Origin: Betaproteobacteria bacterium
Lineage (GTDB): Bacteria; Pseudomonadota; Gammaproteobacteria; Burkholderiales; Rhodocyclaceae
Assembly: GCA_009782565.1 (NCBI GenBank)
Contig: WRIU01000011.1
Location: 1-64,000 of the forward strand
Direction of reading: 5' to 3'
DNA: 64,000 nucleotides
This document shows, in pieces, positions 1-10,988 of this stretch. Position 1 is the stretch's first letter. Each line of letters begins with the position of its first letter. A model generated the notes under the pieces. It did no database searches, was not told the origin of the DNA, and saw only the letters and a list, made by a program, of their open reading frames with translations. The translations under genes were made by a program, and so were the position numbers.

Positions 1-248
1 TCAAGATAAACTTGATCACTAATTAAGCCTTCCCCATATACAAACTGTCCCAATGCTGTATAGCCTGTACGAGGGTCTGACGAAGTCATAGTCAACTTTA
101 CACCTAATAAAGTCTCCACTTTTCTTCGTTTCCAGGGCTCAGCATTTTCCAATTTTTGCACGAATTTTTTGAGCGCCATCTCGCTCTCTCCGCTCCAGGA
201 TGGACTCACCAGGCATCCGATAAGCAGGCTGGCCAATAGGTATTTCAT
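1..248 (-). CDS. Partial small secreted/lipoprotein-like hypothetical protein (C-terminus beyond window edge)
   Basis: Reverse strand from ATG at 248 reads MKYLLASLLIGCLVSPSWSGESEMALKKFVQKLENAEPWKRRKVETLLGVKLT..., open to the window edge, with a signal-peptide-like N-terminus and RBS-like GGAGGAAGAG upstream. Confidence 0.55.
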   Translation of the reverse strand, partial: MKYLLASLLIGCLVSPSWSGESEMALKKFVQKLENAEPWKRRKVETLLGVKLTMTSSDPRTGYTALGQFVYGEGLISDQVYL

Positions 249-412
249 CTCTCTTCCTCCTTTATTTTTCAAGGTGTCCCCGTATTCTGGAACTGCTTTT
301 TTTCTCTAGCAAAAATTCTTCCCATTCAGAACGATGATCCGTATCCCAGTGTCTTTCGTAATATTGTTGATATGTCTCAAGCTCGCGTAGAAACCCATCA
401 TTTCTACACGTA

Positions 413-570
413 GCGCGGTAGGATGGGTAGAGCTACACGTAGCGAAACCCATCATTTTTCGAGCAATCTTTTTCATCATGCTTACAGTCATTCCAAGTTC
501 AATGTTGTCGCGAAAATTGCCGTTGACATAAAAATGAAACGCGATGGGTTTCGCTACGCTCTACCCATCC
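413..570. repeat. REP-like palindromic repeat copies (GTAGGATGGGT / ACCCATCCTAC core)
   Basis: gcggtaggatgggtagagctacacgtagcgaaacccatca at ~413-453 and gatgggtttcgctacgctctacccatc at ~543-570. Confidence 0.7.
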
Positions 571-1027
571 TACACTTGCTATCCAACTGCCCGTACCGAT
601 CAAGAAACACCTCATACTTTGCCCGCAGCCTGTCGCCCGTCTGAGCGTCAAGCAAATGCAGCCGGCCATAGTTATGCGCTACGTCTGCGCGTTTCACTTG
701 CGCCGAAATTGGATTTTTCATCACTCTTGGCAGGTAACTTTCGTGGTAACTCTCACCCGGTTCATGCGTCATGGCACGGACGGCTTGAGCTATTTCTTCC
801 CCGAACTTCTCAGCGATCATCTCGAAAGAGACAATGGATCGATCCTTGCAATCCTCTACGCTATCGTGGAGCAGCCCCACGATTTCGTATTTTTCACCCA
901 AATGCCGCACCTTTTGTGCAACCGCCTTGACGTGCTCAACGTATTTCACGCCTGATTTGTCGACCTGCCCGTGGTGGGCGGTTTCCGCTAATTGAAGCGC
1001 CTCGGCAACCTTTGCATTGTCAGTCAT
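554..1027 (-). CDS. Standalone HD-domain protein resembling SpoT/Mesh1-type alarmone hydrolase
   Basis: HHGQVDKSGVKYVEHV, LLHDSVEDC and KRADVAHN motifs; start ATG at 1027 overlaps the upstream ORF stop. Confidence 0.75.
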   Translation of the reverse strand: MTDNAKVAEALQLAETAHHGQVDKSGVKYVEHVKAVAQKVRHLGEKYEIVGLLHDSVEDCKDRSIVSFEMIAEKFGEEIAQAVRAMTHEPGESYHESYLPRVMKNPISAQVKRADVAHNYGRLHLLDAQTGDRLRAKYEVFLDRYGQLDSKCRMGRA

Positions 1028-1475
1028 CCCATCCCCGCCATTTTGCTTCTTCGCGCCCCTTTTCGCGGCGCGCAATAATCACTTCAGGGGCTTCGGCTAC
1101 AATGTTTGGCGGGTAATGATTAACCTTGGTAAAATCATTGACCATTTTAGCTTTGACTGCGTCGATGCTAGACAATCCCATTGACCGAGCCGTATCACAC
1201 GCCTCCGCTTCGGTTAGTAGATGGCCGTCATGAATATCATGTTCCTCCAGATCATCTCTAAAAGAATTCAGTATTAACTTTTCATTGCGCCACCCAACTT
1301 TCTTTCGACCCTGCGTTGCGCCAAGAAGCCCCCCTGATGGCCCTTCCATCGCTACATACAGCATCGGATTATCTTTCAATCGGGTGTCGAGGTAGTAACG
1401 AAAACAATACGGCTCATTTTTGTCATCCGGGGTTGCCATTACGCGCGCAATGATTTGCTCGACCGTTTCTTTCAT
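1020..1475 (-). CDS. Hypothetical protein, overlaps the HD-domain gene by 8 nt
   Basis: Intact 151-aa ORF; ATGACTGA overlap with downstream HD gene supports translational coupling. Confidence 0.5.
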   Translation of the reverse strand: MKETVEQIIARVMATPDDKNEPYCFRYYLDTRLKDNPMLYVAMEGPSGGLLGATQGRKKVGWRNEKLILNSFRDDLEEHDIHDGHLLTEAEACDTARSMGLSSIDAVKAKMVNDFTKVNHYPPNIVAEAPEVIIARREKGREEAKWRGWDD

Positions 1476-1505
1476 TGCTGTGTCTCCTTAGTGAAGGCTG
1501 GCAGC

Positions 1506-1546
1506 GCGGTAGGATGGGTTTCGCTTCGCTCTACCCATCCTACGCG
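1506..1546. repeat. REP-like palindrome GTAGGATGGGT...ACCCATCCTAC
   Basis: Perfect 11-nt arms 1509-1519 and 1533-1543. Confidence 0.8.
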
Positions 1547-1831
1547 GGTTCAACTGCTTGGCTTCTTTCATCAAAACACCCGCTTCCCAGAAAATGACAT
1601 TATTATATCATGGGAGATGGTTGTGCAGAGTACCCCTATGGCAATTATCACTGTAGTAATGATGCTCTGGTCTGGCAAGTGCCTGTAACCGCCTCGAAGC
1701 AGCATCCCGTAGCCTGTTCCGTTTGGTCAGGGTACGGGGCTTCATGATGAAAACCTCGATGTTTCGGCGCGAAAGGAGCGATTCGACTGCTGTTACACTA
1801 GTGGTTTACGTCACACCTACTTCTTTTCCCC

Positions 1832-4165
1832 ATGCTTGTTCCAATTGAACACCGGATTGCCGATGAACTCGGCGTTTCCACACATCAGGTTGCCGCCGCC
1901 GCGCGCTTGTTCGACGATGGCGCAACGGTTCCCTTCGTCGCGCGTTACCGCAAGGAAGCCACAGGCGGGCTGGACGACACGCAGTTGCGCACGCTCGCCG
2001 AACGGCTGGCCTATCTGCGCGAACTGGAAGAGCGCCGCACGACGGTGCTGGCCTCCATCGAAGAACAGGGCAAGCTGACGGAGGAATTGCGCGAACAGAT
2101 TGAATCTGCCCAAACCAAACAGCGCTTGGAAGACCTTTATTTGCCTTACAGGCCGAAGCGCCGCACGAAGGCGCAAATTGCCCGCGAGGCGGGGCTTGCG
2201 CCGCTGGCCGGGGCACTGCTCGCGAACCCGGAGTTGGAGCCGAAACGCGCCGCGCTGGAATACCTGAATCCCGACGCGGGCTTCGGGGACGCAAAAGCGG
2301 TGCTCGACGGGGCGCGCCAGATTCTGATGGAAGAGTTCTCGGAAGACGCCTCCTTGCTGGGCGAACTGCGCCAGCTTCTCCATGACGAAGGGGAAATATG
2401 CTCTACTGTGGAAGAAGGCAAGGAAAACGAAGGGGCGAAATTCCGCGACTGGTTCGATTTCCGCGAGCCGTTTGCCGCGATGCCTTCGCATCGGGCGCTG
2501 GCCTTGTTGCGCGGGCGTAACGAAGGGATATTGAAACTCACTCTCGACCTGCCCCGCCCCGACGGCGACGCCAGTGTTCCGCATCCCTGCGAGCAACGCA
2601 TCGCGGCCCGCTTCGGCATCCGGGATGAGGGCCGACCCGCCGACAGGTGGCTCGTCGAAACCGCGCACTGGGCCTGGATGGTGAAAATATCGCTCTCGCT
2701 GGAATTCGACCTGATGGGCACATTGCGCGAATGCGCGGAAGAGGAGGCCATCCGCGTCTTCGCCCGCAATCTGAAGGATTTGCTGCTCGCCGCCCCGGCG
2801 GGCGCGCACTGTGTGATGGGGCTCGATCCGGGCATCCGCACGGGGGTGAAAGTGGCGGTAGTGGACGCCACTGGAAAACTGCTGGATACGGAAACGGTCT
2901 ACCCGTTTGAACCTCGGCGCGACCGCGCGGGGACGCTTGCCACGCTCTTGACGCTGGCGAAAAAGCATACGGTGAAACTGATCGCTATCGGTAACGGCAC
3001 GGCTTCGCGCGAAACGGACGCGCTGGTGGCGGAACTATGCGCCAGCCAGCCGACATTGCGGCTCACAAGGGTGGTAGTCTCGGAAGCGGGGGCGTCGGTG
3101 TATTCGGCGTCGGAACTGGCGGCGCGGGAATTCCCTGCGCTGGATGTTTCCCTGCGCGGGGCAGTATCGATTGCGCGGCGGCTGCAAGACCCGCTGGCGG
3201 AACTGGTAAAGATCGAACCCAAGTCGATCGGCGTGGGCCAGTATCAGCACGATGTCAATCAGGGGCGGCTGGCAAGGAGCCTGGACGCGGTCGTCGAAGA
3301 CTGCGTCAACGCGGTCGGGGTCGACGTCAACACGGCTTCCGCGCCGCTGCTGGCGCGAATTTCGGGACTCAACACGCTGCTGGCGGGAAACATCGTCGCG
3401 CACCGCGACGGCAACGGCCCGTTTCGAGATCGCCGCGCGCTGCTGGAAGTCGCCCGGCTCGGCCCGAAGACTTTCGAGCAGGCAGCGGGGTTTTTACGCA
3501 TCCCGGACGGGGATAACCCGCTGGACGCTTCAGCCGTACACCCGGAAGCCTACCCGGTCGTGGAACGCATCCTCACGAAAACCGGCAAAGGCGCGCATGC
3601 GTTGATGAAAGATGCGGCTTTCGTGAAAACGATTGACGCCGCCGAGTTCACGGACGAGCGTTTCGGCCTGCCTACGGTCAAGGACATCCTCGCGGAACTG
3701 GAAAAACCTGGCCGCGACCCGCGCCCGGAATTCCGCACCGCGAACTTCCGCGAAGGCATCGAATCACTCGCCGACCTCACTGTCGGCATGCTGCTCGAAG
3801 GGGTGGTCACCAACGTCACAAACTTCGGGGCATTCGTGGACATCGGCGTACATCAGGACGGACTGGTGCACATTTCGGCGCTGTCCGACCGTTTCGTGAA
3901 AGACCCGCACAGCGTGGTGAAGGCCGGGCAAATCGTGAAAGTGAAAGTGCTCGAAGTCGACCTGCCACGCAAGCGCATTGCGCTCACCATGCGTCTGGCC
4001 GACGAAAACCGCCGTACTGAAACGAAACACCACGAACCGAAACGTACACCTTCGCGCGCCAACTCGCAGCCTCGGAAAAACTCTCGCCCCCCGCGCGGCA
4101 ACACTCAGCCGGAAGCTGCCGAAAGCGCGCTGGCACTGGCCTTCGCCCGCGCCCTGAACAAATAG
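1832..4165 (+). CDS. tex: Tex family transcription accessory protein (S1 RNA-binding domain)
   Basis: [53 protein letters not shown] plus C-terminal S1 domain ([33 protein letters not shown]). Confidence 0.95.
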   Translation: MLVPIEHRIADELGVSTHQVAAAARLFDDGATVPFVARYRKEATGGLDDTQLRTLAERLAYLRELEERRTTVLASIEEQGKLTEELREQIESAQTKQRLEDLYLPYRPKRRTKAQIAREAGLAPLAGALLANPELEPKRAALEYLNPDAGFGDAKAVLDGARQILMEEFSEDASLLGELRQLLHDEGEICSTVEEGKENEGAKFRDWFDFREPFAAMPSHRALALLRGRNEGILKLTLDLPRPDGDASVPHPCEQRIAARFGIRDEGRPADRWLVETAHWAWMVKISLSLEFDLMGTLRECAEEEAIRVFARNLKDLLLAAPAGAHCVMGLDPGIRTGVKVAVVDATGKLLDTETVYPFEPRRDRAGTLATLLTLAKKHTVKLIAIGNGTASRETDALVAELCASQPTLRLTRVVVSEAGASVYSASELAAREFPALDVSLRGAVSIARRLQDPLAELVKIEPKSIGVGQYQHDVNQGRLARSLDAVVEDCVNAVGVDVNTASAPLLARISGLNTLLAGNIVAHRDGNGPFRDRRALLEVARLGPKTFEQAAGFLRIPDGDNPLDASAVHPEAYPVVERILTKTGKGAHALMKDAAFVKTIDAAEFTDERFGLPTVKDILAELEKPGRDPRPEFRTANFREGIESLADLTVGMLLEGVVTNVTNFGAFVDIGVHQDGLVHISALSDRFVKDPHSVVKAGQIVKVKVLEVDLPRKRIALTMRLADENRRTETKHHEPKRTPSRANSQPRKNSRPPRGNTQPEAAESALALAFARALNK

Positions 4166-4194
4166 AACGACAAAAGCAACGGAAACCCCACGAC

Positions 4195-5049
4195 ATGAAC
4201 CCTTCTAGCGCCATCCAGCGTTTTTTGCTGGAAAACCTCGACATCCGCGGAGCCGTCGTCAAACTCACCGATGTTTGGCAAGCCCTGCAACACGAGCGCG
4301 GCTATTCCCCAACCGTTGCCGGGCTGTTGGGCGAAATGGCGGCCGTCTGCACGATCATCGCCGGGAACCTCAAACAGCCTGGTCGCCTCACGTTTCAGGC
4401 ACGGGGCAACGGGCCGGTCAAACATCTGGTGGTCGATTGTTCCGAGGCACTCAACCTGCGCGGTTACGCCATGGCCGAAGATTTCACCTTCGGAGACAAA
4501 CTGGTTTCGCTCCTTGGAGACGGACAGTTGCAATTAAGCCTGGAGACAGAAGGGCTTGAGCAGCCTTATCAAAGCATCGTCCCGCTCGAAGGCGACAACA
4601 TCGCCGAAGTGTTCTCGCACTACCTCGAACAGTCCGAACAACAGCCTGCCGGACTATGGCTGGCCTGTAGCCAGAACGCCAGCGCGGCGCTTTTCGTACA
4701 AAAACTTCCCGGCGCGGATGCGAAAGACTCCGACGGCTGGACGCGCACACTGACCCTGGCAGAGACCGTGCGCGAAGAGGAGTTGCTTGAACTGGATGCT
4801 GCCGCCCTGCTCCGCCGCCTGTTCGCCGAAGAGGATGTGCGTCTCTACCCGCCCAGAGCCGTTACGCACGACTGGCCGCGCAAGCCAGAACAAATTGCCG
4901 ACCTGTTGCTTACGCTGGGCGAAGAGGAAGTCCGTTCGATGATCACCGAAGACGGCGAACTCATCGTCCGCGATGAACTGTCGAACCATACCTATTCGTT
5001 CGACACAGCCGATGTCGATGCCCTTTTCCAGCCGCATACACTGCACTGA
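4195..5049 (+). CDS. hslO: Hsp33-like molecular chaperone
   Basis: Hsp33-type sequence ([21 protein letters not shown]...[38 protein letters not shown]). Confidence 0.88.
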   Translation: MNPSSAIQRFLLENLDIRGAVVKLTDVWQALQHERGYSPTVAGLLGEMAAVCTIIAGNLKQPGRLTFQARGNGPVKHLVVDCSEALNLRGYAMAEDFTFGDKLVSLLGDGQLQLSLETEGLEQPYQSIVPLEGDNIAEVFSHYLEQSEQQPAGLWLACSQNASAALFVQKLPGADAKDSDGWTRTLTLAETVREEELLELDAAALLRRLFAEEDVRLYPPRAVTHDWPRKPEQIADLLLTLGEEEVRSMITEDGELIVRDELSNHTYSFDTADVDALFQPHTLH

Positions 5050-5152
5050 CGGCATTTTTGCCTTGGGCTACCACGCTTAGGCTGTTTATACTCACTGCCT
5101 CGATTGCGCGCCGTAGAGCGCGCCCTGACCCGGATTCACGAGGAGAGAGCAT

Positions 5153-5974
5153 ATGCCCACACCACAGCAACTCGTCGCCGCGCGTTATGGCGACGCTTCC
5201 CTGCCTGCCCCGGCAGCATGGTCGCCCGTCATCGAACACCTGCTCGGCCACCGCTCGGTACGCGCATACCTGCCCGACCCGATCGATGACGATCAACTCG
5301 CTGCCATCATCGCTGCCGCACAATCAGCATCCAGCTCATCCAACCTGCAAGCCTGGAGCGTGGTAGCGGTGCGCGACCCGGCACGGCGGGCGAAACTGGC
5401 CGAACTGGCGGCCAAACAGGATCAAGTCGCGGAAGCGCCGCTGCAACTGGTGTGGATTGCCGACCTCGCCCGACTGGAGCGCCTGACCGAGATGACTCAG
5501 CGCCCGGACGGGGCGCTTGATTACCTCGAAGCCTTTCTCGTAGGGGCTATCGACGCGGCGCTGGCCGCGCAGAACGCGGCAGTAGCGGCAGAATCGCTCG
5601 GGCTTGGCGTGGTCTATATCGGCAGCATGCGCGACAAACCGGAAGAGGTTGCCGATTTGCTCGCGCTACCGCCCAAAACCGTTGCCGTATTCGGCATGTG
5701 CGTGGGCAAACCCGACCCGGCCCGACCCACCAGTATCAAACCGAGATTGCCGCAGTCGGTGGTGCTGCACCATGAACGTTATTCGCTCGACGCGCAAGAG
5801 TCCGGCATTGAAGCCTATAACAGCGCGATGGCACGCTTTTACGAGCAACAGAAGATGAACGTGCGCGGCACTTGGGCGGTACATTCGTCCAAGCGCATCG
5901 CGGGAGCGGAAACCCTTTCCGGACGCGACAGGTTGGTTGATTTTCTGCGGGCGCGTGGTTTCGCGCTGAAATAA
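5153..5974 (+). CDS. NADPH-dependent nitroreductase family oxidoreductase (NfsA-like)
   Basis: LLGHRSVRAYLPDPIDDDQLAAIIAAAQSASSSSNLQAWSVVAV nitroreductase FMN-binding pattern. Confidence 0.85.
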   Translation: MPTPQQLVAARYGDASLPAPAAWSPVIEHLLGHRSVRAYLPDPIDDDQLAAIIAAAQSASSSSNLQAWSVVAVRDPARRAKLAELAAKQDQVAEAPLQLVWIADLARLERLTEMTQRPDGALDYLEAFLVGAIDAALAAQNAAVAAESLGLGVVYIGSMRDKPEEVADLLALPPKTVAVFGMCVGKPDPARPTSIKPRLPQSVVLHHERYSLDAQESGIEAYNSAMARFYEQQKMNVRGTWAVHSSKRIAGAETLSGRDRLVDFLRARGFALK

Positions 5975-6012
5975 TCGCCACGCTTTCAGCTTCATTTCCA
6001 GGATGTGCCGCC

Positions 6013-7704
6013 ATGCCCAGATTTGAAGACCTACAGGTTCTCGTCATCGCCAGCAATTCAAAACTACGCGCACAACTGCGCGATATGTTGTCCTCGTTCG
6101 GGTTCGGCGTCGTGCATCTTGCCGTAACGGCGCATACCGCCCTGCGTCACCTGCGGGCACGTCATTACGAGATGATCCTGTGCGATTTTGAACTGGGGGA
6201 CAGCCAGGACGGGCAACACTTTTTAGAAGACTTGCGCCAGCACGAGATCATCGCCAGCGATACGCTGTTTGTGATGATCACGGGCGAGCGCAATTACGAG
6301 CGCGTGGTCGGAACCGCCGAATTGCTGCCCGACGACTACATCCTTACGCCCCTGGCTCCCGGCGCGCTTGAAACGCGCCTGGCGCGAATCGCAGACAGGC
6401 GCGAAGCTCTTCTTCCGGCATGGCAACTGGCTGCCATCGGCGACTGGCTCGGGGCGATTGAATACTGCCTGGAGGCGGAAGCCGCATATCCACAATACCT
6501 GTTTGATTTTCATCGGCTCGAAGCCGGGTTCTACATCGCCGCAGGTCAACTCGACGAAGCAGAGGCAATTTATCGCCAGATTACGGAGAGCCAGCACATT
6601 CCCTGGGCGCAACTGGGGTTAGCCCGCTGTCTGGCACTCAAGAAAGACTACGCGCAAGCCGATACCCTGCTCTCCGATCTCATCGTCGGAAATGACCGTT
6701 TCATGGCTGCCTACGATCTTCTCGCCCGTGTGCGCGCAGAATGCGGACAGGCCAAGGCCGCATGCGAGGTACTGCATACGGCAACTGAACACTCGCCCTA
6801 TCGACTGAGCCGTCAGCGGCGGCTCGGTGAATTGGCGATGGAAGCGAATGATGCCGCCGCCGCTGAAACGGCTCTGGCAGAAGTCGTCCGCCAAAGCGCG
6901 AATTCCGGCTTCCGCAATCCAGAAGACCATGTACGGCTGGCGCAGGCGCAACTAGCGCAAAACAAGACCGACGCCGCGCGCATCACCATCGGCGACATCG
7001 ACCGCAATCTCGGTAGCCAGCCCAATGCCGCGCTGTGCAAGGCGCTTGCCAACGCGATGTTCTACGCGCATACGGGCGATGAGCAAGAAGCGCGAACGGA
7101 ACTCAGCGCGGCCGCCAGCCTCGCGGGCACGGGCGCGATACTCTCCTCTGGCTTGTCCCGCGAACTGGTGAAAGCATGTTTCGACCACGACATGAGAGGC
7201 GCAGGCAGTGAAGTCGTCTCGAACATCCTGCGCGTGACCGGCGACGAACAAACGGTCAACGCCCTGCGTGGGCTGCTCCAGTCTCGTGGACTAAAACTGC
7301 TCTCGGAGAGCCTCGAAAAAAATATTCAGGAAGAAGTCCGCAAGCTCATCAAGGGCGGTGCCGAAAAAGCGCGCACCGGCAACTACACCGGCGCAGTCGA
7401 AGCGATGATGGACGCCGTGCGTCAGATGCCTGGCCATCCGGTAGTGCTGTTCAATGCCGCGCTCGCCCTCTTGCGCCACATCGAACATCGCGGATGGAAC
7501 CACACGCTTGCCAGTCAGGCGCGTTCCCTGATCGAGCGCGCCCGTGCGCTCGACCCCGCCAGCACTCGCCTGAGCACGCTCGCCGAATACATGCACATAT
7601 TGATTGGCCGCAACGGCATCGTTGCCGACAATTTCGCGAAACCCGCCCACCGCGCGAAACGGAATTACGCCGCCGCCAGATGGCAGAATGCCCCCTTCGC
7701 ATAA
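6013..7704 (+). CDS. Response regulator receiver domain fused to TPR repeats
   Basis: N-terminal receiver fold (MILCDFELGDSQDGQHFLEDLRQHE) followed by repeated TPR-like helices. Confidence 0.8.
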   Translation: MPRFEDLQVLVIASNSKLRAQLRDMLSSFGFGVVHLAVTAHTALRHLRARHYEMILCDFELGDSQDGQHFLEDLRQHEIIASDTLFVMITGERNYERVVGTAELLPDDYILTPLAPGALETRLARIADRREALLPAWQLAAIGDWLGAIEYCLEAEAAYPQYLFDFHRLEAGFYIAAGQLDEAEAIYRQITESQHIPWAQLGLARCLALKKDYAQADTLLSDLIVGNDRFMAAYDLLARVRAECGQAKAACEVLHTATEHSPYRLSRQRRLGELAMEANDAAAAETALAEVVRQSANSGFRNPEDHVRLAQAQLAQNKTDAARITIGDIDRNLGSQPNAALCKALANAMFYAHTGDEQEARTELSAAASLAGTGAILSSGLSRELVKACFDHDMRGAGSEVVSNILRVTGDEQTVNALRGLLQSRGLKLLSESLEKNIQEEVRKLIKGGAEKARTGNYTGAVEAMMDAVRQMPGHPVVLFNAALALLRHIEHRGWNHTLASQARSLIERARALDPASTRLSTLAEYMHILIGRNGIVADNFAKPAHRAKRNYAAARWQNAPFA

Positions 7705-7712
7705 GCCAGCCC

Positions 7713-9932
7713 CTACCCCCTTCGCGCTTCCAGCACCCCCTTCACTTCCCCGATTTGTACAAGCGCCCGCTGCAACTGCGCGATGCTGCCAACCTCCAGG
7801 GTGAAACGCATGTTCGCCATGTTCTTTTTGCTTTGGGTGTTGACCGCCGTCAGGTTGAGCTTTTCGCGCAACAGTAATTCGGAGATGTCACGCAATAACC
7901 CTTGGCGATCCATCGCCTGAACGAAAATGTCCACCGAAAAGGTGGATTGCTCCTTGTCGTAAGCCCGTTCCCCCCACTCGGCGACGGTGACACGCTCAGG
8001 GTGCTGCTCGGCGAGATGGCGAAAATCGCGGCAATCGACACGGTGGATCGACACCCCCCGCCCCCGCGTGACGAACCCCTTGATGGCATCCGGCGGAGCC
8101 GGTTTGCAGCAACGCGAAAGCGAAGTCAGCAGGTCACCCATGCCGACGATCAATACTTTGCCGGAAGTGTTGCCCGTGCGCGAACGGCTGACGACAATTT
8201 CCGGCTTGCCATCGCTTCCGGTTTCCGCCGCGTTGGAGGCTACAACCATCTCGCGCATCGCCGACTGCAAGGCGCGCGGGCCGGGTTCCCCCCTGGCAAC
8301 CGCAAGATAAAGCGCATCGGTATCCTTGAAGCCCAGGCGAGCCGCCAGGGCTTCAAGGTTGATATGCGTATGGCCGTCACGCTGCATTTCACGCGTCACG
8401 GCATTGCGCCCGCGCGTGAGCAGTTCCGCTTCGTCCAGCGTTCCGAAATACTGCCGTATCTTGCGTTTGGCCTGCGCGCTCGCCACGTAAGCCTGACGCG
8501 CATCCAGCCAATCGCGCGATGGCCCACCCTCCTTGGCCACGACGATTTCCACCGTCTGCCCGTTCTCCAGCCGGGTATTGAGCGGCACGAGATGCCCATC
8601 GACCTTGGCACCACGGCAACGATGGCCGAGGTCGGTATGCAGCCGATAAGCAAAATCGACCGGCGTCGCCCCGCGCGGCAGATCCATCACCCTGCCCTGC
8701 GGCGTGAGCACGTAAATGGTATCGCTGAGGGAAGCCAGCTTGAGCTGTTCGACCCACTGCTTTGACCCCGTCACCTCGTCGCGCCACGACAGCAGGTTTC
8801 GCAACAACGCAATCTTGTCGTCGTACTCGTTCCCCCCGATGCCCATGCCTTCCTTATAGCGCCAGTGCGACGCTACCCCCTGTTCGGCATGCTGGTGCAT
8901 GGCATGGGTACGCACCTGCACTTCCAGCGCCTTGCCGTCACCAGCCAGCACGGCGGTATGCAAGGACTGGTAATTGTTCTCCTTGGGGCGAGAAATATAG
9001 TCGTCGTATTCATCATGGATCGGCAGCCATATCTGATGCACGATGCCGAGCACCGCATAGCAGTCCCGCACTTCCTCGACCAATACCCGCAAGGCGCGAA
9101 TGTCGTAGACCTCCGAGAAACTGATCTTTTTGGAGCGCATCTTGTTGTAGATGCTGTAGATGTGTTTGGGGCGACCCTGTATTTCAGCCTGAATACCAAC
9201 CGCTTCCAATTCATCGCGTAGGCGCGCGATAGCGTTCCGGATGAATGCCTCGCGCTCGGACCGGCGTTCATCGAGCATCCCGGCGATGCGCCTGTAGGTT
9301 TCCGGCTCAAGGAAACGGAAAGACAAATCTTCCAGTTCCCACTTGAGTTGCCAGACTCCCAGGCGATTGGCGAGCGGCGCATAGATATCCAACGCCTCAC
9401 GCGCCTCGTGCCGCCGCCGTTCGTCCGGCATATCAGCGAAATAACGCAAAGTCTGTGTGCGCGAAGCCAGGCGCAACAGCACAACGCGAATGTCCTCAAC
9501 CATCGCCAGCAGCATCTTTCGCAGGGTTTCGGTCTGAACGCGAACCTCCGGCGCAGAGGCCACGGAAGCGGTCTGGGTGACTATCCGCAGACTGTTGAGT
9601 TTGCGCTGCCCCGTCACCAATCTGGCGACATGCGACCCGAAATCAGCTTCAACCCGGTCACGCGCGCCCTTGACGAATTCCTCGATGGAAAACAGCAGCG
9701 CGGCAATACGGGCATCCACATCCAGCCGTAGCGATGAGACGATCAGCGCACAACCGAGCGCATGCGTCCAAACCGATTCCCCGGTTCCGAGCATATGATC
9801 CGCGTAAGCCTCTTTAGCAAGCGCGAGCGCACGCTCGATGACAGCCCGCTCCTCCTGTGTCATCCCTTCGGCAAGCAGGTCAATGGGAAGCGTGACCGCG
9901 TCGCGGTCAACGGCATGTTTGACGGAAACCAT
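7713..9932 (-). CDS. relA: RelA/SpoT family (p)ppGpp synthetase (HD, synthetase, TGS, ACT)
   Basis: Synthetase motif GRPKHIYSIYNKM, TGS (TIYVLTPQGRVMDLPRGATPVDFAYRLHTDLGHRCRGAKV), C-terminal ACT; degenerate HD region. Confidence 0.9.
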   Translation of the reverse strand: MVSVKHAVDRDAVTLPIDLLAEGMTQEERAVIERALALAKEAYADHMLGTGESVWTHALGCALIVSSLRLDVDARIAALLFSIEEFVKGARDRVEADFGSHVARLVTGQRKLNSLRIVTQTASVASAPEVRVQTETLRKMLLAMVEDIRVVLLRLASRTQTLRYFADMPDERRRHEAREALDIYAPLANRLGVWQLKWELEDLSFRFLEPETYRRIAGMLDERRSEREAFIRNAIARLRDELEAVGIQAEIQGRPKHIYSIYNKMRSKKISFSEVYDIRALRVLVEEVRDCYAVLGIVHQIWLPIHDEYDDYISRPKENNYQSLHTAVLAGDGKALEVQVRTHAMHQHAEQGVASHWRYKEGMGIGGNEYDDKIALLRNLLSWRDEVTGSKQWVEQLKLASLSDTIYVLTPQGRVMDLPRGATPVDFAYRLHTDLGHRCRGAKVDGHLVPLNTRLENGQTVEIVVAKEGGPSRDWLDARQAYVASAQAKRKIRQYFGTLDEAELLTRGRNAVTREMQRDGHTHINLEALAARLGFKDTDALYLAVARGEPGPRALQSAMREMVVASNAAETGSDGKPEIVVSRSRTGNTSGKVLIVGMGDLLTSLSRCCKPAPPDAIKGFVTRGRGVSIHRVDCRDFRHLAEQHPERVTVAEWGERAYDKEQSTFSVDIFVQAMDRQGLLRDISELLLREKLNLTAVNTQSKKNMANMRFTLEVGSIAQLQRALVQIGEVKGVLEARRG

Positions 9933-10000
9933 ATACGTGATTATCCCATAAGGTTTCGTATCATCTCTTTTATTCTTCCACTATCCCGGTACAGGCAAAT

Positions 10001-10789
10001 ATGTTCGACAAACTGAAACGTTGGCTGGCCCTACCCGGCGGGCACGGCACACCCGTGCCCGCCGAACTGTGGGCGCACGTCGAAGCGCGCCTGCCTTTCC
10101 TCAACTGGCTCCCCTTTGAGGCGCGCGCACGGCTGCGTACCCTCAGTGAAGACTTCCTGACGGAAAAAGAGTTCTATGGTGCGCGTGACCTGCGGCTCGA
10201 CGATGAAATCATGCTCACGATTGCCATACAGGCTTGCCTGCCCATCCTCAACCACCGGGGGCTGGCCGCCTATCGCGGCTGGGTCGGCATCGTAGTGTAT
10301 CCGGGCGATTTCGTCGTCCCGCAACAAATCATGGACGAAGCCGGCGTGGTACACGAATACGAAGAAATTCTCCTCGGCGAAGCCCGCGCGGACGGGCCGG
10401 TGCTGCTGTCCTGGTTCGACAACGGCTCGCCTCCCGGCGTCAACATCGTCATCCACGAATTCGCCCACAAGCTCGACATGGCAGGCGGCAGCGCCGACGG
10501 CTGCCCTGCCCTGCCGCCCGGGATGTCCCGAAAAGCCTGGGCGAAAACGTTCTCTGCCGCCTATGAACGCCTGTGCCGATTGGAAGACGCCGGGATCGAA
10601 ACCATCCTCGACCCCTACGCCACGACCAGCCCTGGCGAATTCTTCGCCGTCGCCTCCGAAGCCTTCTTCGAGGCTCCCATAAGCTTGCGAGCCGATTTTT
10701 CCTCCGTCTACGCCCAACTGACCGCCTTCTACGGGTTGGACACCGCTACGGGCGAAGAAAAACTGCGCGGTACGCGCCTTGCCGTCTGA
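10001..10789 (+). CDS. mtfA: MtfA-like zinc peptidase
   Basis: HEFAHKLDMAGGSADGCP zinc motif and MtfA-type N-terminus. Confidence 0.85.
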   Translation: MFDKLKRWLALPGGHGTPVPAELWAHVEARLPFLNWLPFEARARLRTLSEDFLTEKEFYGARDLRLDDEIMLTIAIQACLPILNHRGLAAYRGWVGIVVYPGDFVVPQQIMDEAGVVHEYEEILLGEARADGPVLLSWFDNGSPPGVNIVIHEFAHKLDMAGGSADGCPALPPGMSRKAWAKTFSAAYERLCRLEDAGIETILDPYATTSPGEFFAVASEAFFEAPISLRADFSSVYAQLTAFYGLDTATGEEKLRGTRLAV

Positions 10790-10843
10790 GTCGTTGCCCT
10801 TCGCGGCCCGCCGCGTTTATAATGCGCCTCCTTTTTGGATCAC

Positions 10844-10917
10844 GGCGCGATAGCAAAGCGGTTATGCACCGGATTGCAAATCCGTGTAGGTCGGTTCGAC
10901 TCCGGCTCGCGCCTCCA
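10844..10917 (+). tRNA. tRNA-Cys (GCA)
   Basis: ggcgcgatagcaaagcggttatgcaccggattGCAaatccgtgtaggtcggttcgactccggctcgcgcctcca; full cloverleaf with encoded CCA. Confidence 0.95.
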
Positions 10918-10925
10918 TAAAAATC

Positions 10926-10951
10926 AAAGGGTTACGAAAACGTAACCCTTT
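10926..10951 (+). terminator. Hairpin terminator after tRNA-Cys
   Basis: AAAGGGTTACG-AAAA-CGTAACCCTTT, perfect 11-bp stem. Confidence 0.7.
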
Positions 10952-10988
10952 CGCAATTTGAGAGGGTCGCCACCCTATTGGAGCTGCT

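Noticed and set aside
1817-2968. 383-aa minus-strand ORF
   Set aside because: Antisense shadow of tex.
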